DNA of 64,000 nucleotides. Origin: an uncultured Clostridia bacterium (GTDB lineage: Bacteria > Bacillota > Clostridia > Oscillospirales > Acutalibacteraceae). The stretch covers positions 1 through 64,000 of the forward strand of contig CALWIZ010000008.1 of assembly GCA_944380885.1 (NCBI GenBank), given 5' to 3'. Positions 9,660 to 19,600 of this stretch are shown here, piece by piece (position 1 is the stretch's first letter; the number at the start of each line of letters is the position of its first letter). A program made the translations under genes and the position numbers. The notes under the pieces are model-generated. The model was not told where the DNA came from. It saw only the letters and a list, made by a program, of their open reading frames with translations, and made no database searches.

Positions 9660-10562
9660 TTACTTATCTTTTTTATTCAGTCTTTCGTAAATTTCGGTTA
9701 TTCTCGCGAGCCTGTGATTAAGTCCCGAAACAGTAAGCCGCTCAGGGGCCAAAGCGCAAAGCTCGCTTAAAGTGGCGTCTGGATTATCCCTTCTCAGAAC
9801 CGCCGCGGCAAGCAGTTCCGGCGGAAGGCTGTACAGCCTGTCGGTCTTTTCCAGAAAATCAATCGCAATTCGCTGTTTTATCGAGGCTTCGACCGTTTTC
9901 GATATATTGGCGCTGTCGCAGTTGCCGCGCCTGTTGATATTATTTTTAACGCTTTTCATTATTTTAGTATCCATAATATCAAGCGCTCTGTGCGGCGCGC
10001 CCATAAGAGTGAGCAAATCCTCTATCCTGCCGCTTTCCTTGGTATAAAGCACTGTTACCTTTCCCCTTGCGGCGGTTTTAAGCGATATGCCGTAGCCTGA
10101 AAGCAGTTCAAGAAATTCGCCGGCAAGTTCAGTATCCCTTATCATAAATTCCGCGCGGTATTCCCTTTCGGGATCGTTTATATTGCCGCAGGCGAGAAAA
10201 GCTCCCCTTATAAAGCTCTGAAAACAGCATTCACGGCTTAAAATATCGGTGTTTATCCGGCTTTCCGATATTCCGTAATCGTATGACGCCAGTATTTTCA
10301 GCCTGTCAGACTCCGACACCACCTGCGCCGTATAGGTAGGACGAACACTTCCGCCCTCGCTTATTTTAACTTCGGCTGAAAAGGCATTCTTGAGCACCGC
10401 GGTATACGCTTCCGCCATACGCCGGTTATTTGTCTGCAGCGATATTCTTTTAAGCGAAAAAGACCTGCCGAACAGCATAAAACCGTAAGCAAACGGTTTT
10501 ATGCAGCATTCCGCAGGTCTCAAAGCGGCAAGCTCGTTTTTTACTTCCGTACAGTATGACAT
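9660..10562 (-). CDS. whiA: DNA-binding protein WhiA
   Basis: A 300-residue WhiA protein with an N-terminal LAGLIDADG-like fold and a C-terminal helix-turn-helix. It controls sporulation septation in actinobacteria and affects chromosome segregation and division in Firmicutes. Typical segments are the N-terminal KNELA, the RGAFLACGNINDPE stretch near residue 120, and NCDSANISKTV near residue 210. The C-terminal NHRLARITEIYERL helix closes the HTH. The start at 10562 follows AAAGGGA. It is 30 bp downstream of rapZ with no yvcK gene between, which differs from the usual rapZ-yvcK-whiA order. Confidence 0.95.
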   Translation of the reverse strand: MSYCTEVKNELAALRPAECCIKPFAYGFMLFGRSFSLKRISLQTNNRRMAEAYTAVLKNAFSAEVKISEGGSVRPTYTAQVVSESDRLKILASYDYGISESRINTDILSRECCFQSFIRGAFLACGNINDPEREYRAEFMIRDTELAGEFLELLSGYGISLKTAARGKVTVLYTKESGRIEDLLTLMGAPHRALDIMDTKIMKSVKNNINRRGNCDSANISKTVEASIKQRIAIDFLEKTDRLYSLPPELLAAAVLRRDNPDATLSELCALAPERLTVSGLNHRLARITEIYERLNKKDK

Positions 10563-10591
10563 TTCTTTTCCCTTTATATTCTTCGCTCACA

Positions 10592-11452
10592 TCAGTATTT
10601 ATGAATATCCCTGTGAGTGACAGAGCAGTTATAGTTTTTGCTTATTAGGTGTTCTCCTATAAGCTGGGCAAATGTGACCGAGCGATGCTTTCCGCCGGTA
10701 CAGCCCACCGATATAACCAGCTGGCTTTTGCCCTCTTTAGCGTAAAGCGGAACGGCGCAGTCTATAAAAGCGGTCAGTTTATCAAAAAACTCCCTGCTGT
10801 CCGCGCTTGCCATAACATAGTCTCTTACTTCCTTGTCAAGTCCTGTTTTTTCCTTTAATCCCTCAACATAAAAAGGATTAGGCAGGCAGCGCACATCAAC
10901 CACAAGATCCGCTTCGGTATCTGAGCCGTATTTGAAGCCAAAGGATTTGCAGAGTATTTTAAGCACATTGCTTACACTGCCGCAGAAAATATTTGAAAGC
11001 TGAACCTTGAGCTGTGAAATGGAAATATGGCTTGTATCCACAACATAATCCGACATAAATCGTATTTCCTTGAGCATTTCACGCTCTTTTGCCACCGCCG
11101 CCGCAACCGACATATTCTCACTGTCCGCCAGAGGATGCTTGCGCCTGTTTTCCTTGTAACGTCTTATAAGCACATCGTCCGACGCGTCAAGAAAAAGTAT
11201 CTTATACTCTACATGATTGTTTCTGAGATTGGCAAGCACATCGTCAATCTCGTTGAAAAGCACTCCTCCGCGCATATCGGTGACAATCGCCATTTTATTA
11301 AGCAGGTCTCCGCTTCTCGCGGAAAGCTCCACAAAAGACGGAATTATAGCAGGCGGAATATTGTCAACACAGTAAAAGCCTATATCCTCAAGCACATTTG
11401 CCGCCTGAGATTTTCCGGCTCCCGACATTCCCGTAACTATAAGCAGCTCCAT
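10592..11452 (-). CDS. rapZ: RapZ/YvcJ family nucleotide-binding protein
   Basis: A 286-residue P-loop protein with Walker A GMSGAGKSQ at residues 8-16 and the C-terminal RapZ block containing GCTGGKHRSV near residue 250. Family members bind ATP/GTP. In E. coli RapZ steers a small RNA that controls glucosamine-6-phosphate synthase; in Bacillus YvcJ affects competence. The role in this organism is unknown. It sits between murB and whiA, spaced 15-30 bp, as in many Firmicutes. Confidence 0.95.
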   Translation of the reverse strand: MELLIVTGMSGAGKSQAANVLEDIGFYCVDNIPPAIIPSFVELSARSGDLLNKMAIVTDMRGGVLFNEIDDVLANLRNNHVEYKILFLDASDDVLIRRYKENRRKHPLADSENMSVAAAVAKEREMLKEIRFMSDYVVDTSHISISQLKVQLSNIFCGSVSNVLKILCKSFGFKYGSDTEADLVVDVRCLPNPFYVEGLKEKTGLDKEVRDYVMASADSREFFDKLTAFIDCAVPLYAKEGKSQLVISVGCTGGKHRSVTFAQLIGEHLISKNYNCSVTHRDIHKY

Positions 11453-11466
11453 ATATTTTTCCCCTT

Positions 11467-12384
11467 TTAGCTGTTTTTGCCGGAGCGCCCGATGAAAATA
11501 ACCTCCGGTTCAAGCCTTATTCCTTCTTTTTCAAAAACCCTATCGCTCACGCTGCGACCGAGGCGTACAACATCGTCACAGGTGGCGCCGCCCTTATTTA
11601 TAATAAAGCCGGCATGTTTTTCACTCACGGCGGCTCCTCCCACGCTGAAGCCTTTGAGTCCGCATTTTTCTATAAGCGCTCCGGCAAAGTTCCCTTCGGG
11701 GCGCTTGAAAAAGCTGCCGCCGCTCGGATACTCAAGCGGCTGCTTTGATTTGCGCCGTGAAATATAATCATTCATTTTTTCTTCTATTACGGCTTTATCC
11801 GCTTTTTTAAGACTAAATTCGGCGCTTACCACCGTGAGTCCCGAACGCCTGAACAGGCTTGTGCGGTATCCGAACTCCATTTCCGATAAGCTGACACATA
11901 CGGTTCCGCCATCTCTGCTTATACATTCGACGCTTATTACGACATCCGACATCTGACCGCCGTAAGCACCGGCATTCATATAAATCGCGCCGCCCACGGA
12001 ACCGGGTATACCGTAAGCAAACTCAAGCCCCGAAAGAGAATTATCAAGTGCCGCGCGGCAGACTTCAGACAGCGCTGCTCCTGCACCGCATATGATTTTC
12101 TCACCGTCGGCGCGGATAAAGTCAATACCCGAAAGGCTTATAACCGCTCCCTCTATACCTTTGTCTGACACAAGCAGATTTGAGCCCTTGCCGATTATCA
12201 TATAAGGAACCTCAAGCTCTTTACACTTCTTTAATAGTGCGGAAAGCTGCTGCTTTAAAGATACCGTAATAAAAATATCCGCCGGTCCCCCGATTTTAAA
12301 GCTGGTATGGCACGCCATAGACTCGCCCGTAACATATCCGGCTTTTATATCGCCGCAGTATTCCGCTAACTTTTCAAGCTTCAT
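11467..12384 (-). CDS. murB: UDP-N-acetylenolpyruvoylglucosamine reductase
   Basis: FAD-dependent enzyme that makes UDP-MurNAc with NADPH, an early cytosolic step of peptidoglycan synthesis. Seen: the FAD-binding GKGSNLLVSDKG near residue 62, GSVGGAIYMNAGAYGG near residue 125, the catalytic Ser in GGSFFKRPEG near residue 222, and Glu in LEPEVIFIG near the end. The shape (305 residues, no extra loop) is the type II MurB common in Gram-positives. The start at 12384 follows GGGAGAAGCT. Confidence 0.96.
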   Translation of the reverse strand: MKLEKLAEYCGDIKAGYVTGESMACHTSFKIGGPADIFITVSLKQQLSALLKKCKELEVPYMIIGKGSNLLVSDKGIEGAVISLSGIDFIRADGEKIICGAGAALSEVCRAALDNSLSGLEFAYGIPGSVGGAIYMNAGAYGGQMSDVVISVECISRDGGTVCVSLSEMEFGYRTSLFRRSGLTVVSAEFSLKKADKAVIEEKMNDYISRRKSKQPLEYPSGGSFFKRPEGNFAGALIEKCGLKGFSVGGAAVSEKHAGFIINKGGATCDDVVRLGRSVSDRVFEKEGIRLEPEVIFIGRSGKNS

Positions 12385-12401
12385 AGCTTCTCCCTGATAA
12401 A

Positions 12402-13358
12402 TTATTTATACAGATCGCAAAGGTACGCCGCGCCTATTATGCCCGCGTCGTTTCCTAAAGCGGCAACCTTTATCTCGGTCTTCTTGGCGACATTTCTCGC
12501 GAAGTTTTCGCCGTTCACATACGCCTTAATCGGCTCAATAAGCGTATCTCCTTCTTTGGATATTCCTCCGCCGACGCAAAGCACATCGGGCTGGAAGATG
12601 TTTATATTGTTAGAAATGCCTATCGCAACATATTCTATATACCTGTCTACCACGCGTTTACCTGCCTCGTCGCCCGCCCGCATGGCATTAAACGCAGTAA
12701 TTCCGTTTACCTTGTTGATATCTCCTCCGCACATTTCCCACATTACGGTTTTGGGATACTTTATCATGGCCTGCTTGGTCTGGCGGATAAGGGCGGTTGC
12801 CGAAGCGTAAGCCTCCCAGCAACCCTGTCTTCCGCAGTTACACATCTCGCCGCCCATGGCAATAACAACATGACCAAGTTCCGCTCCCGCATAGTTGGAA
12901 CCGGCATATATTTTCTTGTTTATTATTATTCCGCCGCCGACACCGGTGCCAAGTGTTATGGCTATAAAGTTGTTTGTTCCTCTGCCCGCGCCGGCTATAA
13001 ATTCACCGTAAGCCGCGGAGTTCGCGTCGTTCTCAATATAGAAATCAACACCCATACGCTCTTTGAGCATTGCCGCCATAGGAACATTGTAAAACTCAAG
13101 ATTGTTTGAGAAGCAGACAACGCCGTTCACCGGATCGATAGCTCCCGGAGAACCTACGCCCATAGAATCTATATCCTCTATTTTAAGACCGGCGTTTTCA
13201 ATCGCTGTTTTCGCCGCCGCAACCATATCGTCTATTATTTCCTCCGCCGGGCGGGGCGCGTTTGTCTTTAACTTGCCTGTGGCGATGATATTGTAATTAT
13301 CGTCCACCACTCCGGCTACTATATTTGTTCCTCCGAGGTCTATACCAAGCTTATACAT
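12402..13358 (-). CDS. ROK-family sugar kinase, probable glucokinase
   Basis: A 318-residue ROK kinase. It has the N-terminal phosphate loop GIDLGGTNIVAG (4-15), the ROK zinc site CNCGRQGCWEAYAS near residue 178, and the second ATP motif CVGGGIS near residue 285. The catalytic Asp lies in ENDANSAAYG near residue 108. Glucose is the likeliest substrate because pgi and pfkA are nearby and this family supplies glucokinase in many Firmicutes; other hexoses cannot be excluded. The start at 13358 follows AGGAGTGTAGAAA. It lies between hprK and murB. Confidence 0.88.
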   Translation of the reverse strand: MYKLGIDLGGTNIVAGVVDDNYNIIATGKLKTNAPRPAEEIIDDMVAAAKTAIENAGLKIEDIDSMGVGSPGAIDPVNGVVCFSNNLEFYNVPMAAMLKERMGVDFYIENDANSAAYGEFIAGAGRGTNNFIAITLGTGVGGGIIINKKIYAGSNYAGAELGHVVIAMGGEMCNCGRQGCWEAYASATALIRQTKQAMIKYPKTVMWEMCGGDINKVNGITAFNAMRAGDEAGKRVVDRYIEYVAIGISNNINIFQPDVLCVGGGISKEGDTLIEPIKAYVNGENFARNVAKKTEIKVAALGNDAGIIGAAYLCDLYK

Positions 13359-13388
13359 TTTCTACACTCCTGAATTTATATTGTTTAT

Positions 13389-14357
13389 TTAAAACGGGTC
13401 TACCGCTTCGCTTGAAGAATTCATTTTATCCGCGTCCTCCGTCATACCGAGACGCTCCAGCAGGTCTTTCGCGGCATTATAGCCGAGCTTTTTCTGACGG
13501 TTGTTCATTGCCGCGACTTCTATTATAATGGCAAGGTTTCTGCCCGGCTTTACCGGTATTGTAAGCGACGGAATCTCCAGTCCCAGAATACTTGTAGTCT
13601 GGTTTTCAAGACCCATACGGTCGTAAACCTTGTTTACATCCCATAGCTCCATATTTATTACAAGGTCTATCTTTTCGGTCAGCTTTACGGCGCCTGTACC
13701 GAAAATACGGCTGGCATTTATAATTCCTATTCCGCGGAGCTCTATAAAATGCCTTATGTTATCCGGTGCCGTACCCACAAGCGACTTGTTTGACACTCTT
13801 CGTATTTCCACAGCATCGTCCGCGATGAGACGGTGGCCCCTGTTTATAAGCTCAATGGCGGTTTCGCTTTTACCTACGCCGCTTTCACCGAGGAGCAGTA
13901 TGCCCTCGCCGTAAACCTCTACCAAAACGCCGTGTCTTGTCACTCTCGGAGCGAGATTAAGGTTCAGAAACGCGATAAGCGCCGAAGTGAAATCCGATGT
14001 CGATTCGCCGGTGCGCATAAGCGGAACGCCGTATTCGTTCGCTATTTTAGTGTATACATCGCCTACCATAAGGTTACGGCAGATTATAACCGCCGCCGGC
14101 TTGCGTGAGAAAAACTCGCGAAGTCTGCTCTCTGCCTTTTCCGGAGTAAAGCGGAGTATAAAGCTCTCCTCGCTCTTTCCTATTATCTGTATTCTTTTTT
14201 CGTCGAAAAACTCGAAATACCCCGCCATGTGAAGACCCGGACGGTTTATCTCGGTAGTGCCTATCATAATTTTTTTCGGGTCGCCCGGCATATTGAGTAT
14301 CTCAAGCGAAAACTCGTTTATTACCTTCTCAAGCGAAATCGTAAAATTAGTATGCAC
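13389..14357 (-). CDS. hprK: HPr kinase/phosphorylase
   Basis: Bifunctional enzyme that phosphorylates and dephosphorylates HPr at Ser46, the signal for carbon catabolite control. Seen: Walker A GESGVGKSE near residue 157 and the family signature ELRGIGIINASRIFG near residue 205. I chose GTG at 14357 (322 residues). It gives the family-typical N-terminus (HTNFTISLEKVINEF), has GGTGA upstream, and lies just downstream of a promoter whose start point would exclude the upstream ATG at 14387. It leads the leftward hprK-ROK-murB-rapZ-whiA-dnaE run. No PTS genes are visible in the window. Confidence 0.93.
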   Translation of the reverse strand: MHTNFTISLEKVINEFSLEILNMPGDPKKIMIGTTEINRPGLHMAGYFEFFDEKRIQIIGKSEESFILRFTPEKAESRLREFFSRKPAAVIICRNLMVGDVYTKIANEYGVPLMRTGESTSDFTSALIAFLNLNLAPRVTRHGVLVEVYGEGILLLGESGVGKSETAIELINRGHRLIADDAVEIRRVSNKSLVGTAPDNIRHFIELRGIGIINASRIFGTGAVKLTEKIDLVINMELWDVNKVYDRMGLENQTTSILGLEIPSLTIPVKPGRNLAIIIEVAAMNNRQKKLGYNAAKDLLERLGMTEDADKMNSSSEAVDPF

Positions 14358-14391
14358 GCAATCACCAGCCCTGTATAAATTATACATACTG

Positions 14392-14420
14392 ATTATAATA
14401 TATATTTCCTCAAAACGCAA
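14392..14420 (-). promoter_or_regulatory. Promoter for the hprK operon
   Basis: On the minus strand TATAAT (14392-14397) lies 17 bp from TTGCGT (14415-14420). The -10 is perfect and the -35 matches only at TTG. The predicted start near 14385 is about 28 bases before the GTG of hprK, which supports that start choice. Confidence 0.6.
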
Positions 14421-14450
14421 AACATTTTATTGTGTTTTATAAGTTTTTTC

Positions 14451-14479
14451 TTGATAATATCGCTACAAGGTCTTATAAT
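14451..14479 (+). promoter_or_regulatory. Promoter for ychF
   Basis: TTGATA (14451-14456), a 17-bp spacer and TATAAT (14474-14479), 41 bp before the ychF start. It is back to back with the hprK promoter. Confidence 0.75.
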
Positions 14480-14519
14480 TGATAATCGGATTATAATAAC
14501 TGCTAAAAGGACGGTCAAA

Positions 14520-15623
14520 ATGAAGCTTGGAATGGTAGGACTTCCGAATGTCGGAAAATCAACACTTTTTAACGCAATCACAAACGCCGGCGCGCAGTCG
14601 GCAAATTACCCTTTCTGCACCATTGAGCCCAACGTGGGAATGGTAAGCGTTCCGGACGAAAGGCTTGAAAAGCTCGCCGAGATATACAAGCCGGATAAAT
14701 TCACTCCCGCTGTTATAGAGTTCGTGGACATAGCAGGCCTCGTAAAGGGCGCGTCAAAGGGCGAGGGACTGGGAAACAAATTTCTCGCAAATATAAGAGA
14801 GGTTGACGCGATAGTTCACGTCGTCCGCTGCTTCGAGAGCGACGATATCATTCACGTCGAGGGCTCGGTCGACCCGGCAAGGGATATAGAGACAATAAAC
14901 CTTGAGCTTATTTTCTCTGACATCGAGATGGCGCAGCGCCGTCTTGACCGCGCCTCAAAAGCGCTCAAAGGCGACAAAAAACTCCAAGGCGAAGTTGACT
15001 TCTTAAAGCGGCTTATAGCTCACCTTGAAAGCGGACTTCCGGCGCGTTCGGTCGATATAAACGACGAGACAGAGCAGGCAGTGCTTGACACTACTCCCCT
15101 TCTGTCCGCCAAGCCGGTAATTTACGCCTGCAATATGAGCGAGGACGATTTTACGGGCGGCATAGACGAAAACAAAAATTACAGCACCGTTAAAAAAATT
15201 GCCGAAACCGAAAAGGCTGAAATTCTCCCCATCTGCGCGGCGCTTGAGGCTGAAATTGCCGGTCTCTCGGACGAGGAAAAGGTAATGTTCCTTGAGGAGC
15301 TCGGTCTTGAGCGTTCGGGACTCGACCGAATGATACAGAAATGCTATCATCTTCTGGGGCTTATCTCCTACCTCACTGCCGGAAAGCCGGAGGTAAGGGC
15401 GTGGACCATAACGAAGGGCACAAAGGCTCCGCAGGCGGCGGGAAAGATCCACTCCGATTTCGAGCGCGGGTTTATAAGAGCCGAGGTCATCGGCTTTGAC
15501 GAGTTTATAAACGAGTGTGGCGGTAATATGGTCACCGCAAAGGAAAAGGGTCTTGTAAGGAGCGAGGGAAAGGATTATGTCATGCAGGACGGCGATATTG
15601 TTCTTTTCCGCTTCAATGTTTAA
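14520..15623 (+). CDS. ychF: Ribosome-associated GTPase/ATPase YchF
   Basis: OBG-family P-loop protein that prefers ATP over GTP and binds ribosomes. 367 residues from the ATG at 14520, which follows AAAGGA; an upstream in-frame ATG would overlap the promoter. Seen: G1 GLPNVGKST (residues 6-14), G3 DIAGLVKGA near residue 70, and the non-canonical G4 NMSE near residue 203, which explains the ATP preference of this family. The C-terminal TGS domain is seen around residues 280-365, with the typical RAWTITKGTKAPQAAGKIH. Confidence 0.97.
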   Translation: MKLGMVGLPNVGKSTLFNAITNAGAQSANYPFCTIEPNVGMVSVPDERLEKLAEIYKPDKFTPAVIEFVDIAGLVKGASKGEGLGNKFLANIREVDAIVHVVRCFESDDIIHVEGSVDPARDIETINLELIFSDIEMAQRRLDRASKALKGDKKLQGEVDFLKRLIAHLESGLPARSVDINDETEQAVLDTTPLLSAKPVIYACNMSEDDFTGGIDENKNYSTVKKIAETEKAEILPICAALEAEIAGLSDEEKVMFLEELGLERSGLDRMIQKCYHLLGLISYLTAGKPEVRAWTITKGTKAPQAAGKIHSDFERGFIRAEVIGFDEFINECGGNMVTAKEKGLVRSEGKDYVMQDGDIVLFRFNV

Positions 15624-15715
15624 AATATATTTATAAATTTTTGCGATTTATGAGTTATAATAATTAATGACATATTAACTGCCGTTTTTAATATTCCCGA
15701 AAGAGGTGAAAGAAT

Positions 15716-16408
15716 TTGGGAAATTTATATTACTACGGAATAGACTCGCTTTACCTTTATCTTGTTGTTCCGGCGATAATTATAGCCGTAATTCTTCAGG
15801 TAAGAGTAAAATCCACATTCGCGAAATTTTCCGCCAGACACTGTCATATGAGCGGAGCCGACGCGGCGCTCAAAGTCCTTGCCGCCAACGGTGTGACGGG
15901 AGTGAGAATAGAGCGTGTTTCCGGAAGTCTTACCGACCATTATGACCCTCGCACAAATGTAATAAGGCTGTCCGACTCGGTTTACGACGCTTACAATATT
16001 TCAGCGGTAGGAGTGGCGGCGCACGAAGCCGGACACGCTGTGCAGTACGCAAAAGGATATACTCCTATAAAGCTGCGCGCAGTAATACTTCCCGTCTGCA
16101 ATCTCGGCTCGCAGCTTTCGCTGCCTCTGCTGATAATAGGACTTATTTTCAATTTTTATTTTCTTGTAAAGCTCGGCGTTATATTCTTCTGCGGGGCGCT
16201 TGTTTTCCAGCTTGTTACGCTGCCGGTCGAATTTAATGCCTCACGCCGCGCCGTTGAGACGCTGAGAAATGAATCAATGGTTTCAGCTGAAGAAATTGCA
16301 TCTGTTAAAAAAGTGCTGTCGGCGGCGGCGATGACATATGTCGCGGCGGTATTTGTCTCGCTTATGCAGCTTATACGGCTTATCGCAATTTCCAACAGGC
16401 GAAGATAA
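15716..16408 (+). CDS. Membrane-bound zinc metallopeptidase (YugP family)
   Basis: A 230-residue integral membrane protein with the zinc-protease motif HEAGH at residues 103-107. An N-terminal helix (about 12-28) and two or three further hydrophobic segments (about 125-175 and 205-225) flank a soluble catalytic part. The family is widespread in Firmicutes, and its substrates are unknown to me. The start is TTG at 15716, preceded by GAGGTGAAAGAA; no ATG is close. It lies 92 bp after ychF and ends at a strong terminator. Confidence 0.88.
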   Translation: MGNLYYYGIDSLYLYLVVPAIIIAVILQVRVKSTFAKFSARHCHMSGADAALKVLAANGVTGVRIERVSGSLTDHYDPRTNVIRLSDSVYDAYNISAVGVAAHEAGHAVQYAKGYTPIKLRAVILPVCNLGSQLSLPLLIIGLIFNFYFLVKLGVIFFCGALVFQLVTLPVEFNASRRAVETLRNESMVSAEEIASVKKVLSAAAMTYVAAVFVSLMQLIRLIAISNRRR

Positions 16409-16441
16409 TAAACCTTCAGATATGATTATTCAAGCAAATTG

Positions 16442-16474
16442 AAAAAAGCAGGAAAAAAATCCTGCTTTTTTATT
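16442..16474 (+). terminator. Intrinsic terminator after the metallopeptidase
   Basis: Stem AAAAAAGCAGGA/TCCTGCTTTTTT, 12 bp perfect, with an A6 loop and a T-rich tail. By symmetry it can act in both directions. Confidence 0.9.
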
Positions 16475-16520
16475 TGTATAGCCCGACGCTTTTTCACCGA
16501 TAATACTATCGGGTGATAAA

Positions 16521-16913
16521 ATGCAGAAGGGTAAAATAAAATTTATGCTTTTTTCAATCGGAGCGCTCGGATACGGACTTATAGAGGTTGTGTGGCGGGG
16601 CTACACCCACTGGTCAATGCTGGGAGCCGGCGGAATATGCTTTATGTTTTTCGGAACGGTCAGCGAAAAGCTGTCTAAAACAGGTCTTTTTATTAAAGGA
16701 CTTATCGGAAGCAGCTTTGTTACCGCGATAGAGTTCATTTTCGGCGTTGTTTTTAATATAATATTAAAAAAGAACGTTTGGGATTACAGTAAAATGCCGA
16801 TGAACATAGTAGGACAGGTATGTATGCCGTACTCCTGTCTCTGGGTGCTTTTAAGCCTTGTATGCATTCCTTTCGCGGGCATAATAAACAAGCGATTGAA
16901 AATAAAAAAATAA
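16521..16913 (+). CDS. Small membrane protein, CmpB-like (putative ABC transporter type IV family)
   Basis: 130 residues with four hydrophobic segments. The pattern GYGLIEVVWRGYTHWSM near residue 17, a Glu/Gly/Asn stretch near 72-80, and KNVWDYSKMPMNIVGQ near residue 85 match a family catalogued as CmpB-like 'ABC-transporter type IV'. Transport function for it is unproven, and no ATPase gene is nearby. The C-terminus is basic (NKRLKIKK), suggesting a cytoplasmic end. No strong Shine-Dalgarno is seen; GGGTGATAAA precedes the ATG. It lies 44 bp before alr. Confidence 0.7.
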   Translation: MQKGKIKFMLFSIGALGYGLIEVVWRGYTHWSMLGAGGICFMFFGTVSEKLSKTGLFIKGLIGSSFVTAIEFIFGVVFNIILKKNVWDYSKMPMNIVGQVCMPYSCLWVLLSLVCIPFAGIINKRLKIKK

Positions 16914-16956
16914 ATGATATAATAATATCAGACAATATGATAAGGTGGAAAATGTT

Positions 16957-18096
16957 TTGGAATTTCTGCACAGGACATGGGCCGAGATAGATATCGACGC
17001 CCTTATACATAATTTCAAAGTTATAAAAAAGAGAGCCGGCGGCGCTAAACTTATGGCGATAGTCAAGGCGGACGCATATGGTCACTCAGCACGTAATATC
17101 GCTCCGGTTCTTGAGGAGCAGGGCGCCGACGCGTTCGGCGTTTCAAATATTGAAGAGGCTATAACGCTCCGCGGCTGCGGTATAACAAGACCTATACTCA
17201 TTCTCGGATATACTCCGGTAAGCATGGCGGCCCAGCTTTATCTCAATGACATAACTCAGTGCGTTTACTCTCCGGAATACGCCGCGGCGCTTTCTGAAAA
17301 AGCCTGCATAGACGGGGTGAAAATTAAAATCCACATAAAACTCGATACCGGTATGAGCCGCATAGGCTTTGACTGCCGAGACAGCTCGCTTTCCGGTATT
17401 TCACAGGCGATATCGGCGGCAAAGCTTCCGGGATTTATATTTGACGGGATTTTTACGCATTTTGCCGTGTCAGACCGTACAGCCGAAACCGAGGACGGTT
17501 TTACCGCCTCGCAGTATTCCCGCTTTAATGAAGGCGTTAAGCGTTTCAGAGAAGCCGGACTTGAGCCAAAATGCTGTCACTGCTGCAATTCTGCGGCGCT
17601 TTTTCTCGACACAGACAAACATTTCGATATGTGCCGCCCCGGTATAGTACTTTACGGGCTTTCACCCTCCCCCGACGAGACCTTCAAAAATGAGCTTATT
17701 CCGGTAATGACCGTAAAATCGGTCGTTTCAATGGTTAAGGAAATAGAAAAGGGACAAACCGTAAGCTACGGCAGAACCTTTACGGCGGATAAAAAAATGC
17801 GTCTTGCCACCGTGACCGCAGGATACGCAGACGGCTATCCGAGACTGCTTTCGGGCAGGGGCTATGTGCTTATAGGCGGGCAGAAAGCGCCCATAATCGG
17901 CAGAGTATGTATGGACCAGATGACGGTTGACGTAACCGATATCGACGGTGTAAAACAGGGTGATGAGGTAATACTTTTCGGTAAAGAGCTTTCGGTAGAT
18001 GTGCTTGCCGATATGTGCAGCACAATAAATTACGAGATAGTATGCGGCATTTCTCCGAGAGTGCCGCGTATAACGGTGAGAAGCGGTGTGATATGA
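16957..18096 (+). CDS. alr: Alanine racemase
   Basis: PLP enzyme converting L-Ala to D-Ala for peptidoglycan. 379 residues. The PLP lysine is seen in [10 protein letters not shown] (Lys37 by this start), the substrate/PLP region in CRPGIVLYG near residue 230, and the second catalytic Tyr and active-site residues in AGYADGYPR and [11 protein letters not shown] chose TTG at 16957, eight bases after AAGGTGG; the GTG within that site (16945) would be four codons longer. Its stop overlaps the glpK start by 4 bp (ATGA). The ddl gene at 39.9 kb uses its product. Confidence 0.96.
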   Translation: MEFLHRTWAEIDIDALIHNFKVIKKRAGGAKLMAIVKADAYGHSARNIAPVLEEQGADAFGVSNIEEAITLRGCGITRPILILGYTPVSMAAQLYLNDITQCVYSPEYAAALSEKACIDGVKIKIHIKLDTGMSRIGFDCRDSSLSGISQAISAAKLPGFIFDGIFTHFAVSDRTAETEDGFTASQYSRFNEGVKRFREAGLEPKCCHCCNSAALFLDTDKHFDMCRPGIVLYGLSPSPDETFKNELIPVMTVKSVVSMVKEIEKGQTVSYGRTFTADKKMRLATVTAGYADGYPRLLSGRGYVLIGGQKAPIIGRVCMDQMTVDVTDIDGVKQGDEVILFGKELSVDVLADMCSTINYEIVCGISPRVPRITVRSGVI

Positions 18097-19577
18097 AGAA
18101 ATACATTCTTTCCCTTGACGAGGGCACTACCAGCGCGCGCGCCATTTTGTTTGATATAAACGGAAAGGCGGTTTCGGCGGCTCAGCATGAATTTACCCAG
18201 ATTTATCCGCAGCCCGGATATGTCGAGCACGACCCGATGGAAATTTTCTCAAGCCAGTATTCCGCTCTCGCACAGGCAATAACGCAGGCAGGTATTGCGC
18301 CGTCGGAAATAGCCGCTGTCGGCATAACAAACCAGCGCGAGACCGCCATAGTGTGGGACAGGCACACCGGACATCCGGTTTACAACGCGATTGTATGGCA
18401 GTGCCGCAGGACAGCGGATATCTGCGAGCAGCTTAAAAAAGACGGGCTTGAGGAATACATAAGAAACACCACGGGACTGAGGATTGACGCGTATTTCAGC
18501 GCCACCAAAATCAAATGGATACTCGACAATGTGCCGGGAGCGCGCGAAAAAGCCGAAAACGGCGACCTTGTTTTCGGCACGGTGGACACATGGCTCATAT
18601 GGAAGCTGACCGGCGGCAAAATACATATAACCGACCGCACCAACGCTTCCCGCACCATGCTGTACGATATACACAGGCTCTGCTGGGACGAAAAGCTGTT
18701 AAAAATATTCGGCATACCTTTAAGTATGATGCCTGAAGTAAAATCAAGCTGTGAAATATACGGCTATGCCGATATTTTAGGCGAGGAAGTGCCGATAGCC
18801 GGAATCGCCGGCGACCAGCAGGCGGCGCTTTTCGGGCAGAAATGCTTTTATCCGGGCGATATAAAGAACACCTACGGAACAGGCTGTTTTCTGCTCATGA
18901 ATACCGGAAGCCGGGCGTACACAAGCGCAAACGGACTGCTTACGACCGTAGCGGCGTCCGCCGGAGACGAGGTCTGCTACGCGCTTGAGGGCAGCGTTTT
19001 TGTCGGCGGAGCGGTGATCCAGTGGCTGAGGGACGAGCTTGGTCTTATAACGTCCGCCCCCGAAAGCGAAAAAGCAGCCTTAAGTGTGAATGACAGCGGC
19101 GGAGTATACATAGTTCCCGCCTTCGCGGGACTGGGCGCGCCGTATTGGGATATGTACGCGAGAGGCACGATATGCGGAATGACAAGGGGCAGCGGCAGAA
19201 ATCATATTATAAGAGCCGCGCTTGAATCAATAGCCTACCAGACCGGCGACCTGCTGTCGGCAATGCAGGCTGACACAGGAATTGATATAACCTCGCTCAA
19301 AGCTGACGGCGGTGCCTCGGCAAACTGCTTTCTAATGCGGTTTCAGGCCGATATATCCGGCGTGAAGGTAATACGTCCCGCAGGAATCGAGGCTACCGCC
19401 GCCGGAGTGGCGTATCTCGCCGGCATTGCCTGCGGTTTCTTTAAAAGCACCGAAAGCATACTTTCACTTGAAAGTGAAAAAACGGTTTTTTCACCGTCTG
19501 TAAGTTCCGAACAGCGTGAACGCCTTATTTCAGGCTGGAAAAAAGCAGTAAATAGCGCACGCGTTTTTGTCGAATAA
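18093..19577 (+). CDS. glpK: Glycerol kinase
   Basis: FGGY-family kinase making glycerol 3-phosphate from glycerol and ATP. 494 residues. Seen: the N-terminal [25 protein letters not shown] near residue 82, WLIWKLTGG near residue 168, [13 protein letters not shown] near residue 240, and the C-terminal FGGY region with [15 protein letters not shown] near residue 405. The start ATG at 18093 overlaps the alr stop, giving translational coupling. No glpF or glpD is adjacent. The downstream monoglyceride-lipase-like gene could supply glycerol. Confidence 0.96.
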   Translation: MKKYILSLDEGTTSARAILFDINGKAVSAAQHEFTQIYPQPGYVEHDPMEIFSSQYSALAQAITQAGIAPSEIAAVGITNQRETAIVWDRHTGHPVYNAIVWQCRRTADICEQLKKDGLEEYIRNTTGLRIDAYFSATKIKWILDNVPGAREKAENGDLVFGTVDTWLIWKLTGGKIHITDRTNASRTMLYDIHRLCWDEKLLKIFGIPLSMMPEVKSSCEIYGYADILGEEVPIAGIAGDQQAALFGQKCFYPGDIKNTYGTGCFLLMNTGSRAYTSANGLLTTVAASAGDEVCYALEGSVFVGGAVIQWLRDELGLITSAPESEKAALSVNDSGGVYIVPAFAGLGAPYWDMYARGTICGMTRGSGRNHIIRAALESIAYQTGDLLSAMQADTGIDITSLKADGGASANCFLMRFQADISGVKVIRPAGIEATAAGVAYLAGIACGFFKSTESILSLESEKTVFSPSVSSEQRERLISGWKKAVNSARVFVE

Positions 19578-19600
19578 TTTTATGAACGGAGGTAAAGATT

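Noticed and set aside
14358..14420. Longer HPr kinase starting at ATG 14387 or at 14420
   Set aside because: This stretch holds the hprK promoter; TATAAT lies inside it, so the ATGs would be at or before the transcript start. The GTG at 14357 gives the family-typical N-terminus.
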